Assembly: GCA_016286595.1 (NCBI GenBank)
Contig: JAEETR010000210.1
Span: 1 to 6,656 of the forward strand
Source: Oscillospiraceae bacterium
GTDB lineage: Bacteria; Bacillota; Clostridia; Oscillospirales; Oscillospiraceae
Length of the DNA stretch: 6,656 nucleotides
Direction: 5' to 3'
Under the pieces are notes generated by a model, which was not told where the DNA came from, made no database searches, and saw only the letters and a program-made list of their open reading frames with translations. A program made the position numbers and the translations under genes. This document shows positions 6,331 to 6,656 of this stretch, one piece after another. Numbering within the stretch: position 1 is the stretch's first letter; each line of letters starts with the position of its first letter.

Positions 6331-6656
6331 TCATAGTCGCTTCTGTAATTTGTACTTGCTGTATCCGTTCGGGTAATCTTCAAGTGTGCAGTACACCGTA
6401 TAGCCGAGTTTCATAAAGAAGTCCACATTCCAGTCGCGAGCATCGAGCATTACAATACAAGCGCCGTTTTTCTTCGCTTCCCGCTCGATATCCGAAAGGA
6501 GACAGGAACCTATGCCCTGATTGCGGTGTGGCTCATCCACCCACAGCATTTCAACAAACGCGATATTCCAGAAGTTCACGCCTGCAAATCCAGCGGCTAT
6601 CGGTTCATCGTTATCGCCCTGAATCTTCCTTCCGATGAATTCAAAATCATGCACAG
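6331..6656 (-). CDS. GNAT family N-acetyltransferase (5' end cut by window)
   Basis: This is the C-terminal 108 residues or so of a GNAT acetyltransferase; the start lies beyond the right edge. The frame stays open to the edge, and the GTG at 6654 is better read as an internal valine because the first GNAT strand and helix are missing. Seen: strands PIAAGFAGV and FVEMLWVDE, the acetyl-CoA loop RNQGIGSCLL, the helix DIEREAKKNGA, the strand CIVMLDARDWNVDFF, and the ending GYTVYCTLEDYPNGYSKYKLQKRL. The LWVDE..R.QGIGS stretch matches the first domain of the next gene, while DWNVDFF matches its second. Hand counts of sampled stretches give about 48 % GC, clearly below most neighbours, so it may have been acquired separately. 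The gene ends 28 bases before the double-GNAT gene and is probably co-transcribed with it. The substrate is unknown. Confidence 0.88.
   Translation of the reverse strand, partial: VHDFEFIGRKIQGDNDEPIAAGFAGVNFWNIAFVEMLWVDEPHRNQGIGSCLLSDIEREAKKNGACIVMLDARDWNVDFFMKLGYTVYCTLEDYPNGYSKYKLQKRL

Noticed and set aside
5397..6416. Plus-strand open frame (339 codons) opposite the double-GNAT gene
   Set aside because: The minus strand holds two intact GNAT domains; the plus frame has no motif or family resemblance and is a mirror artefact.
6331..6654. Full-length small GNAT gene starting at the GTG at 6654
   Set aside because: A complete GNAT domain needs an N-terminal strand and helix that are missing, no ribosome binding site can be seen, and the frame is open to the edge. 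It is a partial gene.
1..6656. Integron-like cassette array, given many unrelated co-oriented genes
   Set aside because: No attC-like GTTRRRY/RYYYAAC pairs or long imperfect palindromes recur in the gaps, and no integrase is present.

Overview
The window is a compact stretch of bacterial DNA with eight protein genes. All lie on the minus strand and together fill almost the whole 6.6 kb. Gaps between genes are 28 to 70 bases, and one pair overlaps by four bases. I see no intrinsic terminator (GC hairpin plus T-run) in any gap, so the genes could be read as one long transcript entering from the right edge. No RNA gene, transposase, integrase, CRISPR array or phage gene is visible. Both edge genes are cut by the window.

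Organism (inference): a gut- or rumen-type clostridium (Lachnospiraceae/Oscillospiraceae-like). The reasons are GGAG-type ribosome binding sites, a hybrid kinase with the SNMSHDIRTPLNAIIGY signature usual in those bacteria, a matching GGDEF protein, and a P-loop kinase and a methyltransferase that look like clostridial families. Base composition is fairly GC-rich, yet ATA is used often for isoleucine.

Layout in the direction of transcription (right to left): (1) the end of a GNAT acetyltransferase (6331-6656); (2) a protein with two GNAT domains (5439-6302); (3) a membrane hybrid histidine kinase with a C-terminal receiver (3904-5379); (4) a class I SAM-dependent methyltransferase (3159-3833); (5) a one-pass membrane protein with a repeated coiled coil and an unrecognised C-terminal domain (2325-3113); (6) a membrane diguanylate cyclase (1200-2267); (7) a six-helix Pr6Pr-type membrane protein (470-1156); (8) a P-loop kinase-like protein (1-473, cut).

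How they might work together: two genes are signalling proteins (hybrid kinase and diguanylate cyclase), three are small-molecule or protein modifiers (two GNAT genes and a methyltransferase), and three are of unclear role. Nothing in the sequence forces a single pathway. It reads more like a run of accessory genes sharing one orientation than a known named system. The most notable points are three related GNAT modules in a row, a 63-base in-frame repeat in the coiled-coil gene, and lower GC in the far-right GNAT gene and in the second half of the coiled-coil gene. Three genes (5439-6302, 3159-3833, 2325-3113) have longer open frames starting at TTG or GTG. I chose shorter ATG starts because each has a ribosome binding site.
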